A stretch of DNA of 64,000 nt from the NCBI RefSeq assembly GCF_036324505.1, contig NC_086366.1, positions 21,034,927-21,098,926 of the forward strand, given 5' to 3'. The notes under the pieces are model-generated. The model made no database searches. It worked only from the letters and a program-made list of their open reading frames with translations, and was not told the origin of the DNA. Below, piece after piece: positions 42,090-53,404 of the stretch (the stretch's first letter is position 1; each line of letters begins with the position of its first letter). Source of the stretch: Eleginops maclovinus (lineage: Eukaryota; Chordata; Actinopteri; Perciformes; Eleginopidae). The translations under genes were made by a program, and so were the position numbers.

Positions 42090-42995
42090 TTGTATTCATT
42101 AGTAGAGATAGCTGCTTGCTACTCGAGCACAACAGCGACTTCTTTACAGTTGATATTATACTTTCACTTTCCTTTCATAGAGATTATAATTTGCTAGGCC
42201 CGCCTCTCACATCACGTGTTAGTCAGATTGAATGTCACTGACCAGACGTTCAAGTCTGACATTAAGGTGATTTGTTATTGGTTCATAAATAAACACAGTT
42301 CATCTTGAAATTGGAACTTTTCAAATGAAAGCCCTACTTGACTTTAAGTTAACTACGTCCATACCATGTTAGACATACAATCAGATGACACAAATACATT
42401 ATTTCAGCTAATTCGAAAAAAATAAAATGAGTTAACATTATTTATCAGGTTTCATTTTCACACCGCGCCACACCTGCAGTACCCGCCTCCTCCTGTCGTG
42501 TCGCTGTGAAGATGTCTGAACACTGCGGGTCCCTCTTGATGTTATGACGCTGAAGTGACTAGCGGAATCGCTTGATACAAAACCGTGGATATGCTTTTAA
42601 AATCGTGTGAAAAACGAATTATGTTAACAGCCTTTTTCTGTTTGATAATTTATATTCGGTTATAATCTGCAGTACTGGTGGTTTTGTGAAATAAATAGTC
42701 TACTAATAGTCTACAGCTCATGAATGGGAATTGAAAAACTGAACTAAATTAGCAAAATAGCTAACCTGCTAACTTACTTCAGCAGCCATGGCATTGATGG
42801 ACACAGTTAATGTAAACCTTTTGTACAATATAGACATCAAAACAAAATGCATATTTTGTTTTGCAAATACGACACTACAGGTTACTCAAAGTATTTAAAG
42901 CTTCACTCATTTGAAACAGAATGTAGCGAAAATAAATAAATGTGTTTCTAAATATTAGTTTTTTAATTTAATTTTTCAATTTGATAATGTGACAT
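42090..42995. promoter_or_regulatory. Orphan copy of the bidirectional promoter, unit 2
   Basis: Nearly identical to the orphan promoter of unit 1, with the same gemin4 start (ATG at 42788) and the same lost donor (ACAG|TTAATG). The shared mutation shows that the loss predates the second duplication. Confidence 0.75.
42161..42176 (-). promoter_or_regulatory. IRF/ISRE-like element, unit 2
   Basis: Same GAAAGGAAAGTGAAAG as in unit 1, same distance to the ATG. Confidence 0.55.
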
Positions 42996-43111
42996 CGAAT
43001 CTCAGTCTAAGTAAAGCTGTATTTATCCCTGTGAATGGACTCAGACCTACCAGTTTTGGAAGCTCCTCTTCATCAGTCCAGCTGAAGGCTGACATATTTA
43101 CGAGCAGTGAG

Positions 43112-43433
43112 CAGTGCCGCTGCTAGCCATTTTGGTGCCCTAAGCATAATTCCTTCATGATGCCCTCCCCCCCCCCCCCCCCCCCCCAATAAAAAAACAT
43201 TATGAGTTGTGATGAGTGAGTGGGGAGGGAAGGGGGGAGGGGAGAGGGGGGCACCATCGGTACCTTTGAGTAGTATGCCTAAAAAGTGCCTCATATTTCT
43301 ATAGCCTACTGAAATAATTTCGGCCTTATAATTATTATGACGATTTTTCATTAGGCTATTTTTGGTGGTGCCCCCTCGACACTTGGTGCCCTACGCACAG
43401 CGCGTAATGCGCGTTATGGGAGCGGCGGCACTG
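43112..43433 (+). mobile_element. hAT-type MITE with 8-bp target duplication, unit 3 only
   Basis: Terminal inverted repeats CAGTGCCGCTGC and GCGGCGGCACTG; flanked on both sides by GCAGTGAG (43104-43111 and 43434-43441). The 8-bp duplication and CAG...CTG ends indicate the hAT superfamily. The 322-bp interior has a poly-C tract (43163-43188) and no coding capacity. The empty site is visible in unit 2 near 32550 and in unit 1. Confidence 0.88.
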
Positions 43434-43510
43434 GCAGTGAGGCACAGACAGTCTTACAAGCATGTTCTTTGAAAAACACACATGTATATATGTGTGTGTG
43501 TGTGTGTGTG

Positions 43511-43835
43511 TTTCAAGGTTTCAAGGTTTCAAGTTTCAAGGTTTTATTGGTCATATGCACAGCAGATACAGCGTATATGTTGGCAATGAAAATCTTATGT
43601 CGCGTGCTCCTCCAACAACTCAACATGCATGGTGCAAAAGATAAATAAAGTAGTGCAAAAAGAGAGAAGAATATTTACAATATTAACAATAAAGATTTGA
43701 GGATGTGAAATATATACATATGTGGAATACATTGAGAGTATTTAAATACTTTACACTGTTGAATGAGGAGGTATGGACAGATGCATATATTATGTATAGC
43801 AGATGTATATGGCAGATATGTACAATATATAGATA
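43511..43835 (-). mobile_element. Retroposon-like insertion in a (TG)n tract, unit 3 only
   Basis: Starts with several TTTCAAGG repeats, reading as a 3'-terminal tandem repeat on the minus strand, and continues with TTTATTGGTCATATGCACAG. Such tails are typical of LINE-derived retroposons in fish; I cannot name the family. Unit 2 has an uninterrupted (TG)n at this site (32598-32619). Confidence 0.55.
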
Positions 43836-45062
43836 TGTGTATGTGTGTGTGTGTGTGTGTTTGGGTGTTCTTACAGTTTTACACGAAGTTTAAATTTAAC
43901 CTGTATGTTTGAAGTTGAATATAGGTTTATGGAGAGACACTACAGGTGAATAGGATGAAGATACAGTTGATTGATATCACCATGAAACCAACCCAGTTGA
44001 TTACTTACATTGAGAGGATTTTAACTTTTGTATTACAAGTATTATCGTTGAGTTTAGTTCCTTTATTGTCATTGTACAGGAACAACAAAATTAAAAAATA
44101 TTTGAAATATGAGTCTGAAACATTAACTCATTAAATACGTTAAATAAGGTTGTTTAAAGACGTAAAGCACTTTGGATATCTCTTTGTATCTCCAAAAAAT
44201 CACCAAGTTTGTACGTAAAAAATGGGAATTTCATCGACAATGAATGATATACTGTGTGAACCCTCTATAAAAACTTCAAGCATATAGATAACAAGATAAT
44301 TAAACTCGAAATGTGTCTATACTTAAGTGCCACTAAAGTGTAGATTTCTGGGTCAGAATATGAGAAAAAATCAATCATAATGAGAAAAAGGATTTAAAGT
44401 GTTCAATATATTGTAAAATTCCTTATCTTTGCAAGTCAAATGTTACAAATAGAAAACAATATGAAGCTTCCTCACTTTTTTATTTGCGAGAATTATGTTG
44501 TATTACTTTGATGTTTCAACATTTACCTATCTAATAATGAACTTTTGTGAACTGATGGAGAAATCTAGAGATGCAAATAGACAAAGCAAGTCAAATAAAC
44601 CTACATTTGATTTCTTTTTATGTTTTCTTTTCAATATAAAAGAATGAAAGTAGACTTTTTGAAAAACTAAAAAGTCAAAAGACTGAAAGTGTAACATTTT
44701 TGTAAGGGCTGTTTTCACCTTAAGAGAAAGAAGCTGTTTGCTAAAAGTGATCAAAATCAAGCGGCTTACTTACAGTGAAGTTTTAAAGTAACATTTCCAA
44801 TCACGTGATAAATCTTATGTTTATTCGCAGGGGAGCAGCTCACACATGGAATTATTTTTCCCCAAATAATTAAATAATCTGAAATGAACTATATCCTAAG
44901 TCAATAAATGCAATACCTGCTGGGCATATTATACTTACAAGCTTAAGGCTTTCGCCCTTATTTTTCACAATAAATAAACAGGCAGGTTGTTCACATTAAA
45001 TGATGCACCAATAGTTTTTATACACTTCTGGCCCAAAGACTTGTATTCCGATTGATCTACAG

Positions 45063-45503
45063 CAGGGGCATCCAAACAATAGCCCGGGGGCCACATGCGG
45101 CCTGTGGTCCATTTTTAATCAGCCCTCAGCAAATTATAAGTAAGTACAACAGAATATGGCCCACACATGAAACTTGTGCTTTTCTTATTTTGTACTTCTT
45201 AAATGTATTTTTAAAAAATATATATAATGCAGTAGTATTCATGCGTTAATAATACCACTTTTCAAATAAATTCAGTCAATTAAAGTTGAAACCTTTTCTA
45301 ACAAATCTAAGTGGATAACAAAAAGCCCCAAAACGTATTTGCATAACAAGCATATTTCCCCTTATTATAAGCAATCTGAGGCTTCTGTTGTAAGGGATGA
45401 GCTGCCAAAAACAAATGAAACCCCATGGAGAACATTTTCAAGTATCAAGAATAATTTACCTATGTTAAATTGATTGACCCTCAGTGAAAAAAGCTTGGAC
45501 ATG
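45063..45503 (+). mobile_element. hAT-like element fragment in T of unit 3
   Basis: Copy of 33817-34256 carried along by the duplication (same CAGGGGCATCCAAAC start). Confidence 0.55.
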
Positions 45504-46153
45504 TGGATATATGTTGGGCAAGTTTCAGTAACAAGAGAACTTTAAAGATTTTGGCTCACATGAAGAATCACACTCAAAGTCCCATCGTGTTTATTAAATG
45601 TCTTCAATAGGAAATATTGTACTTACACTGTGTGCGTATCTTTGATAGGCATCTTGTTCAGACAGTGGATACATGTTACTTGATAGTGTTTCTTGTAGTT
45701 TCTGAGATAACCGTTTTTCTGTTTTCTATATTCAGTCTTTCTCGCATGAGACTACTTTTATTAAATTAAATCAAATACAATGAAAAATATAGATACAACA
45801 CTGCACTCCTATGTGCCCAAATATAGTTAGATGCAGTGTCCCTCAATAATTCTTACAGATGTGTGAATGCGTTAACTTCCTCAGATTTTCATTATATAAT
45901 TCATTCTTCAAGTCACGTTTTATTTACATCCATGTTTGCTGTCCTTCAGTATGGGAGTATTTGCTTTCTGTGTTGCCTGTGATCAGAACTTGCACGTTCA
46001 TTAAAAAGCTTTGCTCTATTAAACTACTACTACTACTTCTATGCATGAACCTGTAAACTGTTGCATTTCCCCCAGTTTGATAATTTAATATAAAGGTCTT
46101 TTAGCATGAGCAAAATCAATGCAACATCAAAACAATCATTCACCTTAAAACAA

Positions 46154-46154
<1 letters not shown>

Positions 46155-46247
<93 letters not shown>
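46155..46247. repeat. (CA)n microsatellite, unit 3
   Basis: Counterpart of 25627-25712. Confidence 0.97.
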
Positions 46248-46248
<1 letters not shown>

Positions 46249-46299
46249 AATCAGATGAGACTCTGAAACAACTGAAGGAGGTAGGAGGACGGTTCGCCT

Positions 46300-46351
46300 T
46301 TACTGGTTCATCAGCTCACTCTTCAAAGTCTTCTGCTCAGAATAGTCTGTT
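46300..46351 (-). CDS. Candidate cytoplasmic-tail exon, unit 3 (unproven)
   Basis: 52 nt open after a GCAG acceptor, encoding TDYSEQKTLKSELMNQ and a stop, identical to unit 2. Phase with exon 7 does not fit, so another small exon would be required. Confidence 0.25.
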
Positions 46352-46358
46352 CTGCTCA

Positions 46359-46360
<2 letters not shown>

Positions 46361-46409
<49 letters not shown>
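46361..46409. repeat. (CA)n microsatellite, unit 3
   Basis: Counterpart of 25831-25916; shorter than in the other units. Confidence 0.97.
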
Positions 46410-46411
<2 letters not shown>

Positions 46412-47443
46412 GAAAAAAGTCAGATTGAAGAAAATGATCTTACTTATCACATGATTGATAACCTCAGTAAACATTTGACTGATGTGTGTGTGGTCTCATT
46501 TCTAGTTTAAAGTTTTTTACAATAGAGATTGATGTTGGTTTCTTAAATGATGCTCCCATTTAGAAAAAGATGGCGTATGCTTTAAAAGTCACCTTTTATG
46601 CAAAAGTCTTTTATACATAAATATGTGGCCCCTCTGTGTAAAGAGATTCCAAAAGTTTCAGAAAAAACAATGTCTCTCTTTTACTCCTGATACACCTTAA
46701 CAAAAACCTGTCTGAAAATAAGCTGATCAGATTTTGGCCACTTTGTGATGTCACAATGTTTTTAGGGTTGTGCAACCATTAGCCACTATCCAACCGTGGT
46801 AACACCTGCCCACCGTATTACCTGAATCTCCTCCTAGAGCACCATTGTGTTTTTTCAAACCAATCATCTCACAGAGTGGCGTGGCCAGCAGTAGCTCATT
46901 AGCATTTAAAGCTACAGACACTGAATTAGCACTTTTGCAACAGAGCTGAAACAGAGGGGTATATGGCATGTGACAATACATGATCTGTTTTGGATATCCA
47001 GCCAAACACTTCAGGGACATGTTTTGTGTTTATCTGAGACATATAATATAGTGTTGAATAAGAGCATAATACGGGACTTTTAAGGCATGGCTATATGGCA
47101 TTCTTGTGATTGACAGGTTGCTACCATGTCTAGTTTGGGACTTGTTTGTGCTTTAGTCTAAGAATATTAACCATTTTACAGTTCAGGAAAGGTCCAAGTG
47201 TCTCTCCTGCTTGCAAAAATCCTAACCAAAAAGGGTCCAAAGTGGCGACTATGTCATCTTCTGATACACCGTCGATCTGGACAGCGACATACATTAGAAT
47301 TGATAGCTAAAATGCAAATCAATCAAATAACATCATATACAGTGTGTTTGAGTTGGATAACTGTTGGGACCAAATTTGATTAAAAAAAAGATATAAAACC
47401 CAATTATTGCTCCAGATAGATGTTATAATATTGTAGCAGAGGT

Positions 47444-47444
<1 letters not shown>

Positions 47445-47481
<37 letters not shown>

Positions 47482-47492
47482 ACACACACACA

Positions 47493-47566
<74 letters not shown>
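47445..47566. repeat. (CA)n microsatellite, unit 3
   Basis: CA repeat with two short interruptions; counterpart of 36200-36337. Confidence 0.96.
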
Positions 47567-47567
<1 letters not shown>

Positions 47568-47620
47568 GTGAAATATAAGTAAATGGTAACGGTTAAATCT
47601 AAAAAGGTTGTGTTATAAGA

Positions 47621-50600
47621 TCATCTAACCTGTGCTGATCGTCTTCTTGCTGTGGAGAAAATAAATCATAATCAGTTTTTCAGGCATCAACGGTGGTGGA
47701 AAGAACTTTTTTGTCCTGAAGTACAAATAGCCTGTCCTGCATTCATGTTTCTTAAACAAAAGCACAACGGTATACAGATTTGTCCTTTTCAGGATAGTAC
47801 ATATCACATTGATGGATTAAGTTTATTGATGCAAATATGTTCATCAGTGTTGCAGCCGCTAAAGGTGAAGCTCATTTCAAGGACTTGAGCCTCCTCACAC
47901 TCACCTACGTGCAGGTAACACAGCAGCACACACAGGGTGAGCAGCAGTGAGATGACAATGTAAAGCATCCAGCTTGGCTCTGAGGAGAAAACAAAAAACC
48001 AACATGACATTTACATATATTTATATATACAGTCTATCAGTCTACATGACGTTAGGGTCGGATACATATAGATGTATATATATGCATATATATACAGCCC
48101 CGAAAAAACTTAAGAGGCCACTTCAGAATTATCAGTTACTCTTGTTTTATAGGTACTTCTTTTGAGTGAAATGTTTATTTATTTATTTTTTAAGTTATTT
48201 TTTGGGGGCTTTTTGCCTTTAATCGGATCGGACAGTGGAGAATGACAGGAAAGTAGGAGAAAGAGTCAGGGTGGGATCCGGAAAGGACCACGGGTCGGGA
48301 ATCGAACCCGGGTCGCCGGCGTACGGTGCAGGTGCCTCAGCCAGTTGCGGCACGGCCGGGGCCATGAAATGTTGTTTAATTTTTTTTATTGTATTCTATA
48401 AACTACTGTGAATTTTTCTCTGTTTTGGAATTCAACACACGCTGGAATGGCTGCCATACATGTAGAGATAAAGATTTAAGAAAAAATTGGTGTCATAAGG
48501 TGGATTTTTGTGAATATATACATTTATATATATAATGTTTTATATTAAAATAAATATCTTTATGTTCTATGGATTATATATATATATATTTAAATAAATC
48601 TATTATATATATTTTTAAATATCAATTAGAAAACTTTTTTTTTTTAATAAAAAGGGTAAACAAAAAATACATTTGAATATTGTGTGCACTTCCACTACCT
48701 ACTGGGATCTCCTAAGCATAAATTCAACAACCGTAAAGGAAGTGCGCGATGCACTGGATTAATACCACAACAAAAAACTGTTTAAAACGGAATGTGGCAC
48801 AATACTCGTTTTATATGGATTATCTTTTTCATGCTCAATGGAAGCCAATATCATCATTAAAAATAAACCTGGCTTATTAACCAAGACCTCCTCCACTCAC
48901 CCTCCACAGTCAGGATGAAGTTCTTTTTGATGGGCACCCTCAGGGCCTTATGGGATACGCTGCACGTGAACTCCCTGCCCGAGTGCTTGAGTGCAGCCTC
49001 CAGGTAGAAGAAGGACGTCAGCGAGAACGTCTTGTCAGGGTTGTGTTTGTGGCTGGACAGCAGAACGTTCTGGAGCTTCACTGGGAGAGGAGCACCCACT
49101 CTCTGTGCCGACACCACCGGGTCCTGCATGTACCACACGATCTCCACATCAAGAGGGTAGTAACTCTCTGCCTCACATGTCACCTTCTGCTCCTCGCCCT
49201 CCTGCAGCAACAGAGTGGATCCAACGTTGAGGGAGACCCTGGGAGCCTCTGAGGAATAGAGACAATAAACTCAGACTCTCTCAGCAAAATGTTCCATTAT
49301 GAGTTTGACTCCTGCTGCCAATGTTGCGTGCAAAAACAGCTATGTTTGTAAGAGGCAAAGTAACCCCTATGGACTATTGCTCAAACAGAACAATTATTTC
49401 CATCACCTTGGCTTGTGGAAAACCGGCTGGGAATTACATTTCATAACAAATTATAAATAAATTCATGAATCAAACAATGAAAAGGATATTTGAGACATAA
49501 GAGGCGGTCTCATACTGTATGTAAATGAACAAAAGCCAAGAAGTGATTATTAATTAATTAATAATTTAAACACAATGATACAAGTAAAGCCCTTTTGAAA
49601 AAACCTGCAGTTAAAGTTAGATGACAAGATGAATATAGAACAATCATGTCTGTACATTTAACATAAACTGGTTTGAATAAAACAGTTAGCTTAGCACAAA
49701 CACTTAAACTATAGAGAAACATCTAGCCTGGCTATCAGAGGATTATTAAAGCAAAGCAGGCAGCGCAGGTACTTCATTGTCACTTAGTTTTGTCCATATT
49801 TATACATTCTACATGTTCCTTCTTTAGTCATTGTGTCATTTTTTGTTTGGTTCTGCTGTTAACTTTTACAGTGCTCTTTCTCTCAGTCCAACTGATCTTT
49901 TTTAATATCAAATAAACAAAACTATTACAACATTCTCAAAATATCTACTGTTCTTTTCAATACGTATAAATTGAGCCACACTGCATTGGTGCAGGCTACA
50001 CAATCAGGTTGGATTTCAAGGGCACTAGGTGGCAGCTACTCACCATTGGAATCAATTTACACTATCAGTCAGTTACAAATGACTAGTTTATCTGAAACAG
50101 ATACTCTTTAACTATAAATGATTCTTCACATTTATCTTTTTCTTCATGCAGAAAAGCCATAATAGACAGACCTTTATTTTATAACTCACATTATATAAAG
50201 CCCAGAAATGTCAGTCTGGTTTGATCCTCTCTTTGACTCTTCCTTACCTTCGACCTGCAGAACAATATCCACACTGATGAACAGTGGAATAACGGACACT
50301 GAACAGATGTACGTCCCTTCATTGCTCATCTTGGTGAAGGGAAGGTTATAGGAAGCGTCCCCGCCTGCCAGGCCCCTCAGCTCGACCCCGGTCCCCTGTC
50401 TCTGTCCTGTGCGGCTGTTGTGACTGAAGAGGCTGGTTCTCTCTCCACGCTGCTGCAGTATCCACTCCACACTGACGTTTGGTCCATGGTGGTCGACAGC
50501 AAACTGGCAATGAAGCTTTTGTTGGGAGCCCAGGCCTGCTCTCACTGATGGAGTTAGTGTCTTAATGACCATGGCAGCTATGGAGACAAGACACAGGCAC

Positions 50601-53404
50601 ACAGAGACACACAGAATTCTTAAACATGAAAACTGGCCAGCAATATATTTAAATATGGAACTGACATTAACTTAGAAATAAAAAGCGTTATTTCTTGCAT
50701 AGCTTCAAGGTGACAAGATAATCCAAAAACATAGAAAATGTTTGATGATTGGAGTAAATGGTGCCAACGTTTAACAGCAGCAAAACTTTATCAAACCATC
50801 CATTTACAAACCATCAAAAACTCATGCAGTAAGTCCCATGTATCAGTCGTATGCTCAATACTTCCCAAACAAACGAACAAACAAACAAACACATATTCAC
50901 TGAAACCTTGCTATTGAAAAAAGAACAGATTTTGGAGTTTACTTCAAGACTCTTTCAGAGTAATTTCAGAGATTGTGTTAATTGCTGCTCCAATTCACTT
51001 CAACTCACAGGAGTTTTCTCTGATAGTGGAATCTATTTTACTGAGAAGACATGCTATTAGAGCAACATTTTCCTCAAGTATTTAAGATAACAACAATTAA
51101 TGACAGAGGACATATTTTGCTCATTTTCAGGTTCATACAGTTTGTGTATGTCCATGCTTTAATGTTCAAAAACGTCTATATTTTGATATATTCTGCTCTG
51201 ATTGGTTAGCTGGCTGTCTCTATTGTGATTGGTCAATCACATAGAGAAGTCCGGACCCTTAGCATACCATGTACAATGTGTGGGACTGCTAGCCATTAGA
51301 CGCCAGAGTGTTACATAGCGATGCCACTATGTAACAGAAGTAAACAAAGGAGTCCTATGGAGGCGTTTCAGGAAGGGGGGAGAGTGTGGGAGAGAAACTC
51401 TCTCTGGAAGGAACACAGGGATTTTAGCCTTTGCAGACTATTTACATGCACACATACCTATATATATATATATATATATATATAAATATACAGTATATAT
51501 ACAAAAATGATTCAACAGAGAGACATTGTGTTGCGTGTTACTTGTTGTGACGAGCATCTCTCTGTCCCCGATGGGAGGCCAGTGGTTGTAGTCCTGCTGT
51601 TCCGGGGCTGTTGTGTCCGATGGATGTCTGAGGAAGCCTGTGACTGTGAACAGGCCGTCGATGTGTTTCAGGATGCAGGTGAACCAGTTGTTGTACTCCC
51701 GGGCCCCCATTACTGGCCAGCGAACATGGATGCCTGCTGTGCTGTACCTACGCAGCTCACACTCCAACTGCTCTGCCTCCACTCCCTCCAAGTACCGCCA
51801 CAGGTCCAACTTAGAGGCTACATCACAATATATGACATTAGAGACAATACATTTTAGTCTGTAACTCAATAGGCTGCAGGTCTTACCGGAAATCAGGAAA
51901 GTGATTGCTTGTGGATTAACAGCAGCGTCTCCTTTTTGACCAAACTGCAGCATGGCCTCTCTGTGGATGAGCTGAGTCTCTGTGTGACCAAGTTCATTCT
52001 TAAACACGTGTTCATCAGTGAACTGACAGGGCAGCCATGACACCTGATGGACACACTGCACACCTGAGAGACAGAAGTGTAGTTCACAAACATAGTACAG
52101 TATATTGTAGTGATATACTCAGGCTTGTGGAGTAAGGAATTTCATGATCAGGATTTATGAATCAGGAAGCAAAAAAGGTCACTGTGTTCCTTATAGTTAC
52201 ATAAAATAAGACGTAATCAGATTACTGTTGCATTGGGGGATTACTTGCAGGATTAGAATGTTACAATTCACTTAAAATGACGAACATATATTGTTTTTTT
52301 TATACTGTATGAGAATTACAACAGAAGTCTCAATAGAGCCTAACTGTATGTATTAAACTAAAACAAAGTATTTTCTTTTTTTAAAATGTATATCTTTTAA
52401 ACTGTAGTATGTGCTAATGTGTTTCATTGTTGTTGTATAGCCTGAATTGTCGAGTGAAAGCTTTAAAGAATCGCTGTGCAGAGGACACATTTTTAAGCAA
52501 AGTATCTTGATTTCTTCCTTATTTTATTGTAGTACACTATAGTACAATATAATACACTATAATGTAGAGTAGTATAGTGTAGCACAGTATAGTATTGTAT
52601 AGTATAGTATTGTATCGTATCGTATCGTATCGTATCGTGTAGTATAGTATAGTATAACACATTTAAGTAGGTACAGTATTGTACAGTGAAGTGCAGTATA
52701 ATACTGTATATTTTTATCCAAAGTGACCTACAATTTGTGCCAGTAACCATGACAATGCAAACTCAGAACAGAAACAAAGTAAATTCACTTAAACAATTTG
52801 AGATACTTCAACTCTTTTTCTGGGGTCTAAAAGTCAGATTTCTCGAACTCAAGCATGCTGAGTGATTTGTCTAAATTTTACAGAAATTGCTCACCACACC
52901 TCCAAGTATGCAAATTGCCCTCAACTGAAACAACTGGTTTAACCAGGGTTTGTGATTCTTTGCAGTCCAAAAAATCCAAACTAAAGTTCAAAATGTAAAG
53001 TTTAACCTTAGCAGAAATGACAACACTTCACAACAACACAGTTCACCAGAATAACGCTTTTGAAGCTATATACCTGTGTTTTAGGAAGTCAAAAAGTCAG
53101 ATTTCTCCAGAACTCAAAGTATACTCTACTGGTAGTAAAGTACAGTATAGTACGGTATAGTAGAGTAGAAGGGTGAGTAGCACCGTTTAGTTTGCTGGTA
53201 GTAATATATATATATATATATACTATTGTGCAATATAGTAAAATACATTAGTAGGCTTCAGTACAGTATTTCGTAATAGTAGTACATTCATTTCATTAAT
53301 GTTTTATGGACTAAGTAACCAGCCAAAACATGTAACAAAGCTAAAAAGAAAAACTTACCTGCACAAAGATACAAAAAATGAAGTATCTTTAAGATTAAAT
53401 ACAT
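47621..53404 (-). CDS. tapbpl: Tapasin-related protein (TAPBPR/TAPBPL-like), unit 3, intact
   Basis: Exons (minus): 53359-53404, 51887-52063, 51542-51817, 50248-50577, 48901-49248, 47905-47979, 47621-47649. All introns are GT/AG and phase 1, and all frames are open: about 425 residues (human TAPBPR 468). TAPBPR is an ER/secretory-pathway membrane chaperone that edits peptides on MHC class I. The start is the ATG giving MYLILKILHFLYLCA, a signal peptide. The N-terminal domain has WLPCQF and ECELRRY, the cysteine pair expected in tapasin-family proteins. The IgV has SVEWILQQRG and NEGTYICS; the IgC1 has SYYPLDVEIVWYMQD and FTCSVSH. The transmembrane helix lacks the lysine tapasin uses to hold TAP, I see no counterpart of tapasin's ERp57-bonding cysteine, and the tail has no KKXX. 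All three points favour TAPBPR over tapasin. The last exon is uncertain: either ARRRSAQVR then stop, or splicing through a 20-nt microexon. Confidence 0.85.
47905..47979 (-). CDS. tapbpl: tapbpl-like exon 6 (transmembrane segment), unit 3
   Basis: 75 nt. Encodes EPSWMLYIVISLLLTLCVLL followed by CYLHV: a single uncharged helix. The donor is G|GTGAGT. Confidence 0.85.
   Translation of the reverse strand, partial: SQAGCFTLSSHCCSPCVCCCVTCT
48093..48500 (+). repeat. Older interspersed repeat split by the SINE, unit 3
   Basis: Left part ACTTAAGAGGCCACTTCAGA... (48107 onward) and right part TTCTATAAACTACTGTGAAT...GGAATGGCTGCCATACATGT (48393-48460) read as one common fish repeat interrupted by the SINE. 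Not seen in units 1 and 2. Confidence 0.55.
48176..48364 (-). mobile_element. tRNA-derived SINE in intron 5, unit 3 only
   Basis: On the minus strand the 5' head carries a pol III A box (GCAACTGGCTGAGGC) and B box (GGGTTCGATTCCC), then the SINE body with TAAAGGCAAAAAGCCCC and an A-rich end. The flanks repeat TGAAATGTT (48167-48175 and 48365-48373), a 9-bp target duplication. The SINE lies inside an older repeat. Confidence 0.88.
48901..49248 (-). CDS. tapbpl: tapbpl-like exon 5 (IgC1 domain), unit 3
   Basis: 348 nt. C1-set motifs: KVTCEAESYYPLDVEIVWY (first Cys, Trp) and REFTCSVSHKAL (second Cys with C.V.H). Reading frame complete, unlike unit 1. Confidence 0.9.
50248..50577 (-). CDS. tapbpl: tapbpl-like exon 4 (IgV domain), unit 3
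   Basis: 330 nt. V-set strand motifs: LHCQF (first Cys), SVEWILQQRG (Trp), NEGTYICSVS (second Cys). Confidence 0.88.
51110..51430 (-). repeat. Interspersed repeat in intron 3, unit 3
   Basis: Copy of the element at 29660-30005, carried by the duplication. Confidence 0.65.
51542..51817 (-). CDS. tapbpl: tapbpl-like exon 3, unit 3
   Basis: 276 nt. Encodes ASKLDLWRYLEG, ECELRRYS, NNWFTCILKH and WPPIGDREMLVTT. Corresponds to HCEMSRF...AWLMVSI of tapasin and TCEISRY...AWFMANV of TAPBPR. The donor is A|GTAACA. Confidence 0.85.
51887..52063 (-). CDS. tapbpl: tapbpl-like exon 2, unit 3
   Basis: 177 nt between CTGTCTCTCAG and G|GTAAGA. Encodes VQCVHQVSWLPCQFTDEH and onward to QAITFLIS, the first part of the membrane-distal domain. 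Confidence 0.85.
52528..52665. repeat. Pentanucleotide repeat (TATAG/TATCG)n
   Basis: Degenerate AGTAT/CGTAT pentamers, cleanest at 52600-52660 with five CGTAT units. Located in intron 1 of unit 3; units 1 and 2 have only short TAGTA-rich stretches at about 31260-31380 and 41820-41940. Confidence 0.85.
53359..53404 (-). CDS. tapbpl: tapbpl-like exon 1 (signal peptide), unit 3
   Basis: 46 nt from ATG to a CAG|GTAAGT donor, ending in phase 1. Encodes 15 hydrophobic residues; cleavage probably follows the Cys-Ala-Gly at the exon junction. Confidence 0.8.

Larger units (their letters stand above)
32442..43005. repeat. Tandem unit 2 (segmental duplication)
   Basis: T segment 32442-34857, tapasin-related gene, P segment to about 42995. 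T is nearly identical to unit 3's T, P nearly identical to unit 1's P. About 10.6 kb. Confidence 0.88.

Noticed and set aside
48290..48364. tRNA gene on the minus strand
   Set aside because: A and B boxes are present but no cloverleaf acceptor pairing follows; the SINE body, A-rich tail and target duplication identify a SINE.
26590..53404. Classical tapasin (TAPBP) rather than TAPBPR-like
   Set aside because: No transmembrane lysine, no KKXX tail and no equivalent of the ERp57-bonding cysteine; YYPLDV in IgC1 is closer to TAPBPR. A search could still change this.
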